NCBI GenBank assembly: GCA_964539515.1
Contig: CAZIJO010000038.1
Span: 1-34,829 of the forward strand
Length of the DNA: 34,829 bases
Direction: 5' to 3'
Source of the DNA: JADLHS01 sp964539515
Lineage (GTDB): Bacteria; Verrucomicrobiota; Verrucomicrobiia; Limisphaerales; JADLHS01
The notes beneath the pieces are model-generated. The model worked only from the letters and a program-made list of their open reading frames with translations, had not been told where the DNA came from and searched no databases. The position numbers and the translations under genes are program-made. Every line of letters begins with the position of its first letter. Within the stretch, counting starts at the first letter, position 1. Below, one piece after another: positions 1 to 9,407 of the stretch.

Positions 1-584
1 AGAATCTGCCGCTCCTCGGCGCGCGTCGGATAACCGATTTTCAATTTCAACATGAAACGGTCCACCTGCGCCTCGGGCAACGGATACGTGCCTTCCTGTT
101 CGATGGGATTCTGCGTGGCGAGTACGAGGAACGGTTCGTCGAGCTTGAAGGTCTGGTCGCCGATGGTGACCTGGCGTTCCTGCATGGCTTCGAGCAGCGC
201 GCTTTGCACCTTGGCCGGTGCGCGATTGATTTCGTCGGCGAGGATCAGGTTCGCGAACACCGGGCCGCGTCGCGTGGTGAACCCGCCGGATTGCGGATTG
301 TAAATCTGCGTGCCGATGACATCGGCGGGCAGCATGTCCGGCGTGAATTGCAGGCGCGAAAACTTCACGTGCATGGTGTTCGCGAGTGATTTCACGGCGA
401 GCGTCTTGGCGAGACCGGGCACGCCTTCGAGGAGGACGTGGCCATTGGCCAGCAGGCCGATGACGAGTCGCTCGGTGAGATACGTCTGGCCGATGATGAC
501 TTTCCCAATTTCTGCAAACAGCGGGTGGGTGAACGCGCTCGCCGCTTTGACGGCTTCGTTGATGGCCGAAATTCCAGTATTCAT
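1..584 (-). CDS. MoxR-family AAA+ ATPase, N-terminal part (cut by left window edge)
   Basis: The first 194 residues of a MoxR-type AAA+ ATPase are present. The protein starts MNTGISAINEAVKAA at complement(582-584) and is still open at base 1. Walker A is GVPGLAKT (residues 54-61), Walker B is LILADE with D117-E118, and the sensor-1 region reads ATQNP. The motif around LADEINRAPAKVQSALLEAM is typical of the family. MoxR proteins are chaperone-like ATPases that act on partner proteins, usually encoded with DUF58 and von Willebrand-domain membrane proteins. Those partners would lie beyond the left edge. A Bat-like membrane protein occurs in this window at 12991-15186, but not next to this gene. 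The gene is divergent from the rhamnosidase across 192 bp. The family call is secure; the substrate is unknown. Confidence 0.95.
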   Translation of the reverse strand, partial: MNTGISAINEAVKAASAFTHPLFAEIGKVIIGQTYLTERLVIGLLANGHVLLEGVPGLAKTLAVKSLANTMHVKFSRLQFTPDMLPADVIGTQIYNPQSGGFTTRRGPVFANLILADEINRAPAKVQSALLEAMQERQVTIGDQTFKLDEPFLVLATQNPIEQEGTYPLPEAQVDRFMLKLKIGYPTRAEERQI

Positions 585-776
585 ATCGTTTTTGATTCTA
601 CGGACCCATGGACAGGATGACCAGCTTCCGCGTTCAACGAATTTAATACCAGTCGCCTACAGCAGGCGAGCTAGCCATTCAACTTGGGCAAGGCGGGTGG
701 GATCAACCCGCCAAACTCGGGACGTGACAGGCCTCGGGGAAGCCAGTACCAATCGCTGGCGATGCACGTACGACTT

Positions 777-3563
777 ATGAAATTCGCACGCGGTTCACTA
801 ACCGCCTTGGCCTGGCTGGCATTGCTACCAGGGTGGCTGGCGGTGGGGGCTTACGGCGCAACTCCCAAGTTACCTGGATCCTCCCTGACGCCTGGCGCGG
901 TGCAACCCGTCAACCTGCGTTGTGAATACGCTCAAAATCCGATCGGCGTCGATGCGGCGCGTCCGCAGTTGAGTTGGGAGCTGGAATCACGCGAACGGAA
1001 TCAGAAGCAAAGCGCGTATCACATTCTGGTGGCCAGCACGCCGGCGCACCTGAAGGAAAACCAGGGCGACTTGTGGGATTCCGGCCGGATCAAATCGGGC
1101 GAGTCGGCGCATATCCCCTATGCCGGCACCCCTTTGACCTCGCGCCAGCGCCTATACTGGAAAGTGCGGGTTTGGGACGGGGCGGGGATTGTCTCGGGAT
1201 GGAGCCAGCCGGCGTCCTGGGAGATGGCCTTGCTTCGCCCCGCCGACTGGCAGGCCAGGTGGATTGGGAGCGGCCCTTCGAATGAGCCACGGCCGCCCGA
1301 GGGGTTTTTCAAGAGCACCAAGGAATTTACCAATCTGACCCAGCAAGTGACGGTGGATGGCCGCTCGACCCTGCTCCGGAAGACCTTCGTTGCCGGGAAG
1401 CCGATCCGGCGCGCGATGGTTTACGTGACCGGCCTGGGGTACTATGAGCTTTCGTGCAATGGCCAGCGGGTCGGCGATCGCGTGCTGGCCCCGGCCAAAA
1501 GCAACTACCGCAAATGGATTCTCTACGATTCCTACGACCTGACTTCACAGTTGCGAACGGGAACCAACGTTGTGGGGCTGATGCTGGGCAATGGCTGGTT
1601 TAATCCCGACAAGAAATGGTGGGAGCCGTACCGCATGCAATGGTTCGGCGCGAAACGCGCACTCGTGCAACTCCACCTCGATTATGCGGACGGTGACTCG
1701 GAAGTGATTGGCTCGGACGAATCATGGAAAACCGCACCCGGGCCGGTGCTGGCATCCTGTATTTTTGACGGGGAGACGTATGACGCGACCCAGGAATTGC
1801 CAGGCTGGGATTCGCCCGGTGCAACCGACGCTGGTTGGAAACCAGCCAATCTCGTCGAACCGCCGGGGGGCGTCCTGGTCTCCCATCTCATGCCACCCAA
1901 CAAAGTCACCGAGCACCTCAAGCCCGTCGCGGTGACGAATCCGAAATCCGGCGTGTATGTGTTCGATCTGGGCCAGAACTTTGCGGGCTGGGCGCGGCTG
2001 GCCGTCACCGGGCCGCGCGGCAAGCGAATTACCCTCCGGTACGCGGAAGACCTGCTGCCCGACGGCAACCTCGATGTAAAAAGCAACGAGCGCGCCCTAG
2101 CCACGGACGTTTACGTTATGAAAGGGCAGGGGGCGGAGACGTACGAACCGCGATTCACCTTTCACGGCTTCCGTTATGTCGAAGTGACCGGTTTTCCGGG
2201 TGTGCCCAAGCTTGAGGACTTGCTGGGCTGCGTGGTTCACACCGCCGGTGAAAGCGCCGGTGAGTTCAGCTGCGACAATGAATTGATTAATCGCATTCAC
2301 CGGGCGACCCGCTGGTCGCAGCGCAGCAACCTGATGGGCTACCCCATGGATTGCCCGCAGCGCGACGAACGCTTGGGGTGGTTTGGGGACGCAATGGTTT
2401 CGATGGAGGAGGCCATGTTTAACTTTGACCTGCCGCTGTTCTATCGGCAATGGCTGGACGGCGTCCGGTTCAATCAAAACCCTGCGAACGGCGACATTTC
2501 CATCGTGTCGCCCCGGCCATACATCCCCGACGAACCCGACCCGACGTGGAGCAGCGCCTACATCGTCATGAGTTGGCAATTCTATCTGCACTACGGCGAC
2601 CGTTCGTTTCTTGCCCAACAGTTCGATGCGATGAAGCGCTACGTTGATTTCCTAGGCACCCAGGCTACGAACCACATTCTGCCGAAGTATTGGATCGGCG
2701 ACTGGGGCACGATTGTCGAGGGTTGGAAGGAAGGGGAGCCGGTGTCCGTCGTCACGGCGTTTTATTACTACGACACGCTCATCCTCGCCAAAGCGGCCGG
2801 CGTTTTGGGCCGGCAGGCGGAGGCGGACAAATACAACGCGCTGGCGCAGCGGATCAAAGCCGCGTTCAACCACACTTACTACGATGCCCGGAAGCAGCAG
2901 TACGAGCAGGGCACCCAGTTTGCCAACGCTTTCCCCCTCTTTCTGGGGCTGGTGGAGCGGGCGCATCAGACCGCGGTGCTGCAAAACATCCGGAACGACC
3001 TGGAGCGCCGCCAAGGTCATTTCAATGTTGGCGTGCTGGGCGCGAAATACCTCATCGATGCATTGACGCAATTCGGCCGGCAAGACGTGGCCTATCAGCT
3101 CGTGAATCAGACCGGTTTCCCGAGTTGGGCGCACATGCTGGAAGGTGGCCGGACCACCTTATCGGAGTTCTGGGACCTGAAGGGTTCGCATAATCACGTG
3201 ATGATGGGGAGCATTGACGCGTGGTTTTATCGCACCCTTGCCGGTATTCAACCCGATGAAAGCCATCCCGGTTTCGCGAACATTGTGATCAAGCCTTACA
3301 TCCCGGATTCGCTGTCGTTCGTACGTGCCAGCACGCAAACGGTGCGGGGACGGGTAGCGGTGGATTGGAAAAAGCAGGGGGGCGAGCTGCGGTTGAACGT
3401 GAGCATTCCAGTCAACAGTACCGCAACGATTCATGTGCCCGCAGGATCTGCCAAAAACGTGCAAACCACGCCTTCCCTGAAGCCCGTGCGATTTGAGAAG
3501 GGCACGGCCCAGTTTGAAATCGGCTCCGGCGATTACACGTTCCGCGTGGCTTCCGGTGGATAA
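777..3563 (+). CDS. Secreted alpha-L-rhamnosidase, GH78 family
   Basis: This 928-residue protein would release terminal alpha-L-rhamnose from glycans outside the cytoplasm. The start at 777 (MKFARGSLTALAWLALLPGW) is preferred because it places a signal peptide at the N-terminus; longer in-frame starts at 762 and 684 add non-hydrophobic sequence. No Shine-Dalgarno is visible. The N-terminal region (VNLRCEYAQNPIGVDAARPQ) matches the beta-sandwich start of GH78 enzymes. The catalytic (alpha/alpha)6 domain has the conserved acid cluster DCPQRDERLGWFGD at residues 525-538 and a later SEFWD motif with E797 in the position of the GH78 general base. The length is normal for the family. The 3' end is convergent with the anti-sigma-like gene, 26 bp away. 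The aldolase at 9408 could act on a rhamnose-derived acid, but this link is inference. Confidence 0.95.
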   Translation: MKFARGSLTALAWLALLPGWLAVGAYGATPKLPGSSLTPGAVQPVNLRCEYAQNPIGVDAARPQLSWELESRERNQKQSAYHILVASTPAHLKENQGDLWDSGRIKSGESAHIPYAGTPLTSRQRLYWKVRVWDGAGIVSGWSQPASWEMALLRPADWQARWIGSGPSNEPRPPEGFFKSTKEFTNLTQQVTVDGRSTLLRKTFVAGKPIRRAMVYVTGLGYYELSCNGQRVGDRVLAPAKSNYRKWILYDSYDLTSQLRTGTNVVGLMLGNGWFNPDKKWWEPYRMQWFGAKRALVQLHLDYADGDSEVIGSDESWKTAPGPVLASCIFDGETYDATQELPGWDSPGATDAGWKPANLVEPPGGVLVSHLMPPNKVTEHLKPVAVTNPKSGVYVFDLGQNFAGWARLAVTGPRGKRITLRYAEDLLPDGNLDVKSNERALATDVYVMKGQGAETYEPRFTFHGFRYVEVTGFPGVPKLEDLLGCVVHTAGESAGEFSCDNELINRIHRATRWSQRSNLMGYPMDCPQRDERLGWFGDAMVSMEEAMFNFDLPLFYRQWLDGVRFNQNPANGDISIVSPRPYIPDEPDPTWSSAYIVMSWQFYLHYGDRSFLAQQFDAMKRYVDFLGTQATNHILPKYWIGDWGTIVEGWKEGEPVSVVTAFYYYDTLILAKAAGVLGRQAEADKYNALAQRIKAAFNHTYYDARKQQYEQGTQFANAFPLFLGLVERAHQTAVLQNIRNDLERRQGHFNVGVLGAKYLIDALTQFGRQDVAYQLVNQTGFPSWAHMLEGGRTTLSEFWDLKGSHNHVMMGSIDAWFYRTLAGIQPDESHPGFANIVIKPYIPDSLSFVRASTQTVRGRVAVDWKKQGGELRLNVSIPVNSTATIHVPAGSAKNVQTTPSLKPVRFEKGTAQFEIGSGDYTFRVASGG

Positions 3564-3589
3564 ACCGCCGGCCGGATCCGCCCGCAAGT

Positions 3590-3991
3590 TCAAGGGTGAC
3601 GACGACGCGGAGGCGCATCCAGGAAAACGAGCTGCTGCCGTCCGGGTTGGCCAACCAATGCCAGCGGGCGATTGGGAAAGAGCGCAAACAGTTCCTCATC
3701 GGAGATCAATCGTGGGTCGCGGGAATCCGTTGTCACGGTCGCTGCGGCACTTCTCGGTGAATTGGTGGCGGCTAGTTGCCGGGGGGCATCCACGGGTCCG
3801 CGCCGCAAAAACATGGCGAACACGACCAGCAATGGCAGCAATAACAGCGCGCCAAGACGCCGGCCGCGCCGGTGTCGTTGCTGCCGCCGCATGGCGGCGA
3901 GTCCGTGTTCCAGAGCGGCCTGGCGGAATTCCGAGAGCTCTTCTCCACCCAGGATTTCCTTCAGCAATGGGTTCGGGTCGGGAGTCTTCAT
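3590..3991 (-). CDS. Small single-TM protein, probable anti-sigma factor
   Basis: The protein has 133 residues and no family I recognise. It starts MKTPDPNPLLKEILGGEELS, and its ATG overlaps the sigma-factor stop as ATGA at 3988-3991; a start 18 bases upstream is also open but less likely. An acidic-to-basic cytoplasmic head of about 45 residues (ELSEFRQAALEHGLAAMRRQQ) is followed by a run of Arg/His and then one membrane segment (LGALLLLPLLVVFAMFL). About 70 residues, Pro/Ala/Ser/Thr-rich, follow the membrane segment. Position, size, topology and translational coupling to an ECF sigma factor fit a membrane anti-sigma factor. No zinc-binding HxxxCxxC motif is present, so it is not a ZAS-type anti-sigma. 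The function is inferred from context only. Confidence 0.7.
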   Translation of the reverse strand: MKTPDPNPLLKEILGGEELSEFRQAALEHGLAAMRRQQRHRRGRRLGALLLLPLLVVFAMFLRRGPVDAPRQLAATNSPRSAAATVTTDSRDPRLISDEELFALFPNRPLALVGQPGRQQLVFLDAPPRRRHP

Positions 3992-4632
3992 TGGGCGCGG
4001 AGTTTGCACAACACCCGTTCGCGGAGCTGCCGGCGCAACCGCAACAGGCGGGATTCGACGGATTTTTCCGAAAGGCCCATCTGGGCGGAGAGTTCGCGGA
4101 CCGAAGTTGCGTCGAGGTACTTGCCTTCAATGAGGAGTCGGTCCGGGAGATCCAATTCCGCCAGGCATTCCTCGAGGATCAGGGAAAGCGGGCTGGCTTC
4201 GACTGGATGCTGGCCGTTGGCGCCGATGCGCCAGCGGAGGGCGAACTGTTCCAACAAGGCGGCGTAACGTTGTTGTTTGCGTCCGGCATCGCGCGCGGCG
4301 CTGCGGGCGAGCACCTGGAGCCAGCTCCAGAAGGCGTCTTCCGATTGGAATTGGCGGGCATAGCGAACCACCCGCAAAAAGGTTTGTTGCAGGGCCTCCT
4401 TGGCCTCATGTTCCTGGCCCCGGGCAACGACCAGTAGAAACTGATACAGCCGGTCGAAATAGAGCGCGTGGAATTCGCGAAACGCCTCGGCCTCGCCCGC
4501 CGCCAGCCGGAGGGTCAGGCCGGCGACATTCGCGGATGCGGATTGGGACGGCGAATCTTCTTCCACCGTTTTGGTTTCGGTTAGCCGCAGGGCAAACGAT
4601 AAGTTGGCGGTTGGCGTGAACAACGGATTCAA
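3988..4632 (-). CDS. RNA polymerase ECF-type sigma-70 factor
   Basis: This 214-residue sigma factor would direct RNA polymerase to a small set of promoters. Region 2 is readable around residues 45-115 (EAFREFHALYFDRLYQFLLVVARG, then EALQQTFLRVVRYARQF and FWSWLQVLARSAARDAGRK). The region 4 helix-turn-helix lies at about 165-205 (SVRELSAQMGLSEKSVESRLLRLRRQL). The chosen start is TTG at complement(4630-4632), which overlaps the upstream stop as TTGA; no ATG occurs before region 2. An N-terminal extension of about 40 residues precedes region 2. The gene is the middle of three stop/start-overlapping genes, so all three are likely translated together. It follows a secreted protein gene and is not the first gene of its operon, which is less common. 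Confidence 0.9.
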   Translation of the reverse strand: MNPLFTPTANLSFALRLTETKTVEEDSPSQSASANVAGLTLRLAAGEAEAFREFHALYFDRLYQFLLVVARGQEHEAKEALQQTFLRVVRYARQFQSEDAFWSWLQVLARSAARDAGRKQQRYAALLEQFALRWRIGANGQHPVEASPLSLILEECLAELDLPDRLLIEGKYLDATSVRELSAQMGLSEKSVESRLLRLRRQLRERVLCKLRAQ

Positions 4633-5546
4633 CGGGGTGGTGCCGGGGTCGGCGGTGCTGTTGGCACGAGTAAGCCATATCGCCTCGCAAGTTCCTGATC
4701 CATCCCCGGGATGCCATATCCACTTGCGGGGCCGGTTTCCTCGACGGTCAGGCCCGCCTGTCCCGGCAGGGCATTTACGACTTTGCGCGCGACTTCCACG
4801 GCGTCGCGGGTGCCGGTGACAATGAGAAGATTCGCCCCTCGATGGAAGCGAAAACTCGGCACTTCCACCGTGCTGCCTTGTTTGAGACTTTCGAGGGTGA
4901 CTGCCACAATCTTCTCGAGTTCGTCCAGGCTCTTGGCAACCTCCTGTTCCCGGCGGTCCGGCGCTGCTTTCGGATCTTGCTTTTCACGCAACCAATGGAG
5001 GTAGGGGCCGATGTTGAATGCTTCGACGGTGCGGACGGTTTCCGGGGTCGGGGTTGGCTCCCGAAGAACAAACAAGCCGGCGTTGGTTTCGGTCGTGGGC
5101 AGCGCGAGGGGTTGCCCGGTCGTCGGATCAATGGCCAGCGCGCCGGCCCCGGGCGCGAGATTGGGCCCGGCTGAGCCCGCTCCCAGCCACTCAAATTTCA
5201 AGCCGCTGGCCACACGGATCGCCTCGAGTTCTTCCGCCAAGTTGCCCGCTCGTAGTTTGAGATCGGCAATCTTAATCTTCGCCAGGCCGGGCGCCAGCAC
5301 CAGGTTGGCTTTGGTGTAACGGTCGCGGAGTGCGTCCACCACGTTGCCAAGGGTGGCTTCCCGTCCGCGTCCATTTCCAAGGCTTACCAACTGCCCATCC
5401 TTGATCTCGAGATCGTACCCTGTGGGTGTTGTCTGGGCCGTCGGCTGGGGGGTGTTTTCGGCGCGGGCCGTTTGCGGGACCCAAACCAGGGTGGCCGCAA
5501 GACTCAAGACCAGGCCGACAAGTTGGGGCGTGATGGATTTTTTCAT
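4629..5546 (-). CDS. Secreted protein with secretin-N / STN-like domains, coupled to ECF sigma factor
   Basis: The protein has 305 residues with a clear signal peptide (MKKSITPQLVGLVLSLAATLVW, then probable cleavage after TARA). This is why 5546 is preferred over the longer in-frame ATG at 5684. Residues about 45-115 (LGNVVDALRDRYTKANLVLAPGLAKI, then ELEAIRVASGLKFEW) resemble the short secretin/TonB N-terminal (STN) fold. A later segment (TVEVPSFRFHRGANLLIVTG, then DAVEVARKVVNALPG) resembles a secretin N domain. No outer-membrane secretin barrel follows, and the end is Pro-rich. The stop overlaps the sigma-factor start. A role as periplasmic sensor or partner for the sigma/anti-sigma pair is inferred from gene order; the domain match is by eye. 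Confidence 0.75.
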   Translation of the reverse strand: MKKSITPQLVGLVLSLAATLVWVPQTARAENTPQPTAQTTPTGYDLEIKDGQLVSLGNGRGREATLGNVVDALRDRYTKANLVLAPGLAKIKIADLKLRAGNLAEELEAIRVASGLKFEWLGAGSAGPNLAPGAGALAIDPTTGQPLALPTTETNAGLFVLREPTPTPETVRTVEAFNIGPYLHWLREKQDPKAAPDRREQEVAKSLDELEKIVAVTLESLKQGSTVEVPSFRFHRGANLLIVTGTRDAVEVARKVVNALPGQAGLTVEETGPASGYGIPGMDQELARRYGLLVPTAPPTPAPPR

Positions 5547-5683
5547 GGCAAAATGTTTTTCTGTGGTTACGGTTTGATTCACACCCACAACACGCCTGCC
5601 ATCCGCCAAATCACGCAATTTTTTGACGGCGGCGCAAAGGAATCCGGCTCGGAGACCGAATGGCGCCATTATCTGCGCTCTCA

Positions 5684-6688
5684 TCAGGGTAGGGGACGGA
5701 TGACCTTCTCACCCGACCATTCCTCGTACAATCGCACCACGGTTTCACGGTCAGTGAATTTTTGGTAAACGGCCCGGACCCGCAGACTGAACTCACGATT
5801 GACCGCGTAATCGCGACGAAAGTAAACGAAATCCCAGGCTGGATTCCCCTTGCCGCCGCCGGACGGTGATTGGGCAAAACGAAGTTCGCCCTCCGCGCCG
5901 GTGCGTTCGAACATCAGGATCAGGACGTTATCGCCGGAGCGGCCATAATAGAAGGGATACAGGTATTCAAAGTCCGAGTGGCCCGTGGCCAAAGTGATTT
6001 TAAAGTCCGCGTCGAAGGTCGGATCCCATTTGCTCCCTGCAGGCCGATGACTGGCGGCCTCGCCGTGTTTTGCCGGCAGATGTTTAATCCAGCGAGGTTG
6101 CGCGTCGCCACGACCCAGCCGGGAGCGACCGATGAACTGGATTGCCATGTCCTCCGGGGATTGGATGTAGGAGGCGAAGAACACGCCGATGTAACCGTGC
6201 TTCTGCCACACGTCGGCCAGCGGTGTGGCGAAATACGTAAGATCAATGGCGTCTTCCTTTGCCTCGAAAACCAAACGGCTGCGCAACGGCCAGTGGGCGG
6301 TCTTTTCCTGCCGCAATTCCACGCGGTTCGTCGCCGGCCGGATCAGTTGCATCGGCGAACGGCGCGGTTCGAAGATGTCCCAGCCATAGGACGTGGCATC
6401 GCCGTTGAAAATGTGCTCCAGATTCAAACCGGAGTAGTTGGGGACGAACAGGTTCTTGGCATCGCCTGGGTGCAACCGCAGTTCCGCCACGCCGTTGTAC
6501 CCGCCGCGATGCTCTGCGCCGTACGCCTCGTTATCGGCAATTACCAGTTGCAGCCTGGCCGTATCGATTCGCGCCGTGTGGACCACGGTGGCCTCGCCTC
6601 CATGGCTGTTGGCAAGCACCAGCAAGCTGGCTAGCCCCGTTGCCAGGGCGGTGGACTTGCCCCGGTTGGCTGGAATGCGATGAACCAT
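5684..6688 (-). CDS. Secreted protein of unknown function
   Basis: I do not recognise this family. The 334-residue product starts MVHRIPANRGKSTALATGLA with a signal peptide (hydrophobic core about residues 13-26). The mature part is rich in aromatic residues and beta-strand-like segments (NYSGLNLEHIFNGD, GYIGVFFASYIQSPED, DFEYLYPFYYGRSGDNVLIL). This suggests an all-beta fold, possibly a sugar-binding or sandwich domain. It ends 137 bp before the STN-like gene on the same strand and may lead that operon. It is divergent from the alpha-glucuronidase-like gene across 228 bp, so the two may share a control region. A link to glycan degradation is inferred from neighbours only. Confidence 0.8.
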   Translation of the reverse strand: MVHRIPANRGKSTALATGLASLLVLANSHGGEATVVHTARIDTARLQLVIADNEAYGAEHRGGYNGVAELRLHPGDAKNLFVPNYSGLNLEHIFNGDATSYGWDIFEPRRSPMQLIRPATNRVELRQEKTAHWPLRSRLVFEAKEDAIDLTYFATPLADVWQKHGYIGVFFASYIQSPEDMAIQFIGRSRLGRGDAQPRWIKHLPAKHGEAASHRPAGSKWDPTFDADFKITLATGHSDFEYLYPFYYGRSGDNVLILMFERTGAEGELRFAQSPSGGGKGNPAWDFVYFRRDYAVNREFSLRVRAVYQKFTDRETVVRLYEEWSGEKVIRPLP

Positions 6689-6916
6689 AGTGATGCGCCA
6701 TTACTAAAGCCATTGCTGACCGCGCGCGAGACAAAAGCTTGCCCAGTTCCGACCAACATCGTCCAGTGCTGCCGCCGGGTGAAGGGAATTTGTGCTCGCA
6801 AGCGGCGGGAGAAATCGGGATGCTCAATCTTATGAATTCCGCTGCGCAAGAAGTCTTGGGAAGCATCAAATGAGAATCCCAAATCCAGCGCCGTTCGCTT
6901 CCAACCCCCTTCATCC

Positions 6917-9382
6917 ATGCCAGTGATGCCCGTGATTTTCTCTTCAACTGCCCGGTGGCTCGTATGGCTCTGCCTCCTGGTCGGATTCGCCCGGGTTCAG
7001 GCGCTCGAACTCAAAAACTCCGCGATCGTTACGCCCCCCAACCTCTCCGGGCCCGAAAGCAAAGCGGTGACGATGCTGGTTGAAGAAATCGAGAAGCGCA
7101 CGGCAGTGCGCGTGCCGAAACTGACGGCGTGGCCCACGTCGAATGTACCGGTAATTGCCGTCGGTAACCGGTCCGCGCTGAAGGAATTTGCCGGCCCCTA
7201 CGCCAAGGAATTGTTGGCGGTGCGCAAGGCCATCGGTCCGGAAGGTTTCCGGCTCTGCGTCAAGCGCGGGGCGGCGAGTTCAGGTGTTTTTGTCATTGGC
7301 GACGATGCGCGCGGCGTCTTGTTCGGGATCGGCCGGTTGCTGCGTGAACTTCGCATGCAAACTGGCAGCATGACCCTGGCGGACGATCTGGACATCAACA
7401 CCGCACCCAAGTATTCGCTGCGCGGTCATCAACTCGGTTACCGTCCCAAGACCCATTCCTACGATGCCTGGGATTTGCCCGTTTGGGAGCAATACATCCG
7501 TGACCTCGCCGTCTTCGGTTGCAACGCCATCGAGTTGATCCCGCCGCGCTCGGACGATGACGCCGATAGCCCGCATTTTCCGCGGCCGCCAATGGAGATG
7601 ATGACCGGTATGTCCGGGCTCGCGGATGCCTACGGCCTTGATGTTTGGGTCTGGTATCCGGCGCTGGACAAGGATTACTCGGATCCGCAAACCGTCGAAG
7701 CCGCGTTGCGCGAATGGGGCGGGGTTTTCTCCAAGTTACCGCGCCTCGACGCCGTATTTGTTCCGGGCGGCGATCCCGGGCATACCCCGCCGAAACTCCT
7801 GCTACCGCTATTGGCAAAACAGACCGAGAACCTGCATCGCTACCATCCCAAGGCGCAGATGTGGGTTTCCCCCCAGGGCTTCACGCAGGCGTGGTGGGAC
7901 GATTTCATGACCATCGTGCGCGAAGAACAACCGGCCTGGCTCACCGGGGTGGTGTTCGGTCCGCAGGTGCGCCTCGATACGGTGAAACTCCGCGCGCTAC
8001 TGCCGGCGAAATATCAGTTGCGCCACTACCCCGACATCACCCATAACCGGCAATGCCAGTTCCCGGTCGCGGACTGGGACACGGCGTTCGCCATCGCCGA
8101 AGCGCGGGAATGCGTCAACCCCCGGCCGCGGGCGTACGCGAACATCTTCCGCCGGTTCCAACCGCCGACCGTCGGCTTCATCACCTATTCCGAAGGGTGC
8201 AACGATGACGTGAACAAAGCCGTTTGGTCAGGGCTGGGTTGGGATCCCGATCGGGACGTGACCGAAATCCTCCGCGACTACGGGCTGTATTTCATCGGGG
8301 ATCAGTTCGCGGCGGATTTTGCCCAAGCGGTGCTAGCGCTCGAGGAGAACTGGCGCGGCCCGGTGTTGGAAAATCAAGGTATTGAAACCACCTGGCAAAA
8401 GTTCCAAGTGATGGAGCGCAAGGGCGGACCGAAGCTGCGTGCGAACTGGCGCTTCCAGATGGCGATGTTCCGCGCGGCCTGCGACGCCTACGTCCAGCAA
8501 CGGCTGGCCGTGGAACAAGGCGGAGAACGCGATGTCATGTCCCGGTTGCGGCAAGCCCCGGAAAAAGGTTCCCTTGCCGTCCTTGACGCGGCGCAGGCGA
8601 TGTTTGAACGCGCCCAAACGAATCGCCCGGCGCCCGAGTTGCGCGCTGAGATAGCCGCTCTGGGCGACGCCTTGTTCCAGAGCATTCGCATGCAGCTCAG
8701 CGTGGAACGCCATCGAGCGATCGCCCCCGACCGGGGGGCCACGCTCGATACCATTGATCTCCCGCTCAACAACCGGCTGTGGCTTCTCCGACAATTCCGC
8801 GGCATTCGCCACCTTCCGGACGAAGCGTCGCGCCTGACGGCCATTCGTGACGTGGTGAACTGGACTGACCCCGGCCCCGGCGGCTTCTACGACGATCTCG
8901 GCGATTTGACGCGCCAGCCGCATCTCGTGCGCAATCCAGATCCCGCCACCGACCCGTCCAACCTCGAGTCAGCGTTTGTCGGTTTCGCGGACCAAAAAGG
9001 GCGGATCTCGGACCCCGACTACCTGGACCGCGCGTTGCGATATTCCTGGCTCAACCACGCGGAGACCTTGCGGGCGACACCGCTCCGGCTGCGCTATGAA
9101 AAACTCGATCCAAACGCGAGCTACCGGGTGCGAGTCGTTTACGGCGGCGACAGCCTGCAAAAACCCATCCGCCTCGTCGCCAACGGGAACATTGAAATCC
9201 ACCCGCTGATGCCGAAGCCGCAACCGATCAAGCCAATCGAGTTCGCCATCCCGCGCGCTGCCACGGCCAAGGGTGAACTGACCTTGAGTTGGAACGGCGA
9301 CGCCGCCTTGGGCGGCAATGGTCGCGGCTGTCAGGTCTCGGAAGTCTGGTTGCTGAAGGAAGCCACCAAGCCCGATCGCTAA
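6917..9382 (+). CDS. Secreted alpha-glucuronidase-like (GH67 N-terminal type) glycoside hydrolase family protein
   Basis: The protein has 821 residues. A signal peptide is visible (WLVWLCLLVGFARVQALE); the start could be 6917 or the next Met at 6926, and neither has a Shine-Dalgarno. Residues about 30-150 resemble the GH67/GH20 N-terminal beta-alpha domain (SKAVTMLVEEIEKRTAVRVP, then ARGVLFGIGRLLRELRM). A probable TIM barrel follows, starting SLRGHQLGYRPKTHSYDAWD and continuing through FGCNAIELIPP, DAVFVPGGDPGHTPP and FITYSEGCNDDVNKAVW. The C-terminal part (about 700-815) looks like a beta domain. Proteins like this are common in Verrucomicrobiota and Planctomycetota and are usually annotated from the GH67 N-terminal domain. 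The real substrate is unknown. The aldolase gene follows 25 bp downstream, so the two are probably co-transcribed. Confidence 0.8.
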   Translation: MPVMPVIFSSTARWLVWLCLLVGFARVQALELKNSAIVTPPNLSGPESKAVTMLVEEIEKRTAVRVPKLTAWPTSNVPVIAVGNRSALKEFAGPYAKELLAVRKAIGPEGFRLCVKRGAASSGVFVIGDDARGVLFGIGRLLRELRMQTGSMTLADDLDINTAPKYSLRGHQLGYRPKTHSYDAWDLPVWEQYIRDLAVFGCNAIELIPPRSDDDADSPHFPRPPMEMMTGMSGLADAYGLDVWVWYPALDKDYSDPQTVEAALREWGGVFSKLPRLDAVFVPGGDPGHTPPKLLLPLLAKQTENLHRYHPKAQMWVSPQGFTQAWWDDFMTIVREEQPAWLTGVVFGPQVRLDTVKLRALLPAKYQLRHYPDITHNRQCQFPVADWDTAFAIAEARECVNPRPRAYANIFRRFQPPTVGFITYSEGCNDDVNKAVWSGLGWDPDRDVTEILRDYGLYFIGDQFAADFAQAVLALEENWRGPVLENQGIETTWQKFQVMERKGGPKLRANWRFQMAMFRAACDAYVQQRLAVEQGGERDVMSRLRQAPEKGSLAVLDAAQAMFERAQTNRPAPELRAEIAALGDALFQSIRMQLSVERHRAIAPDRGATLDTIDLPLNNRLWLLRQFRGIRHLPDEASRLTAIRDVVNWTDPGPGGFYDDLGDLTRQPHLVRNPDPATDPSNLESAFVGFADQKGRISDPDYLDRALRYSWLNHAETLRATPLRLRYEKLDPNASYRVRVVYGGDSLQKPIRLVANGNIEIHPLMPKPQPIKPIEFAIPRAATAKGELTLSWNGDAALGGNGRGCQVSEVWLLKEATKPDR

Positions 9383-9407
9383 GTGACCCGCGAACTTTAT
9401 TCAATCC

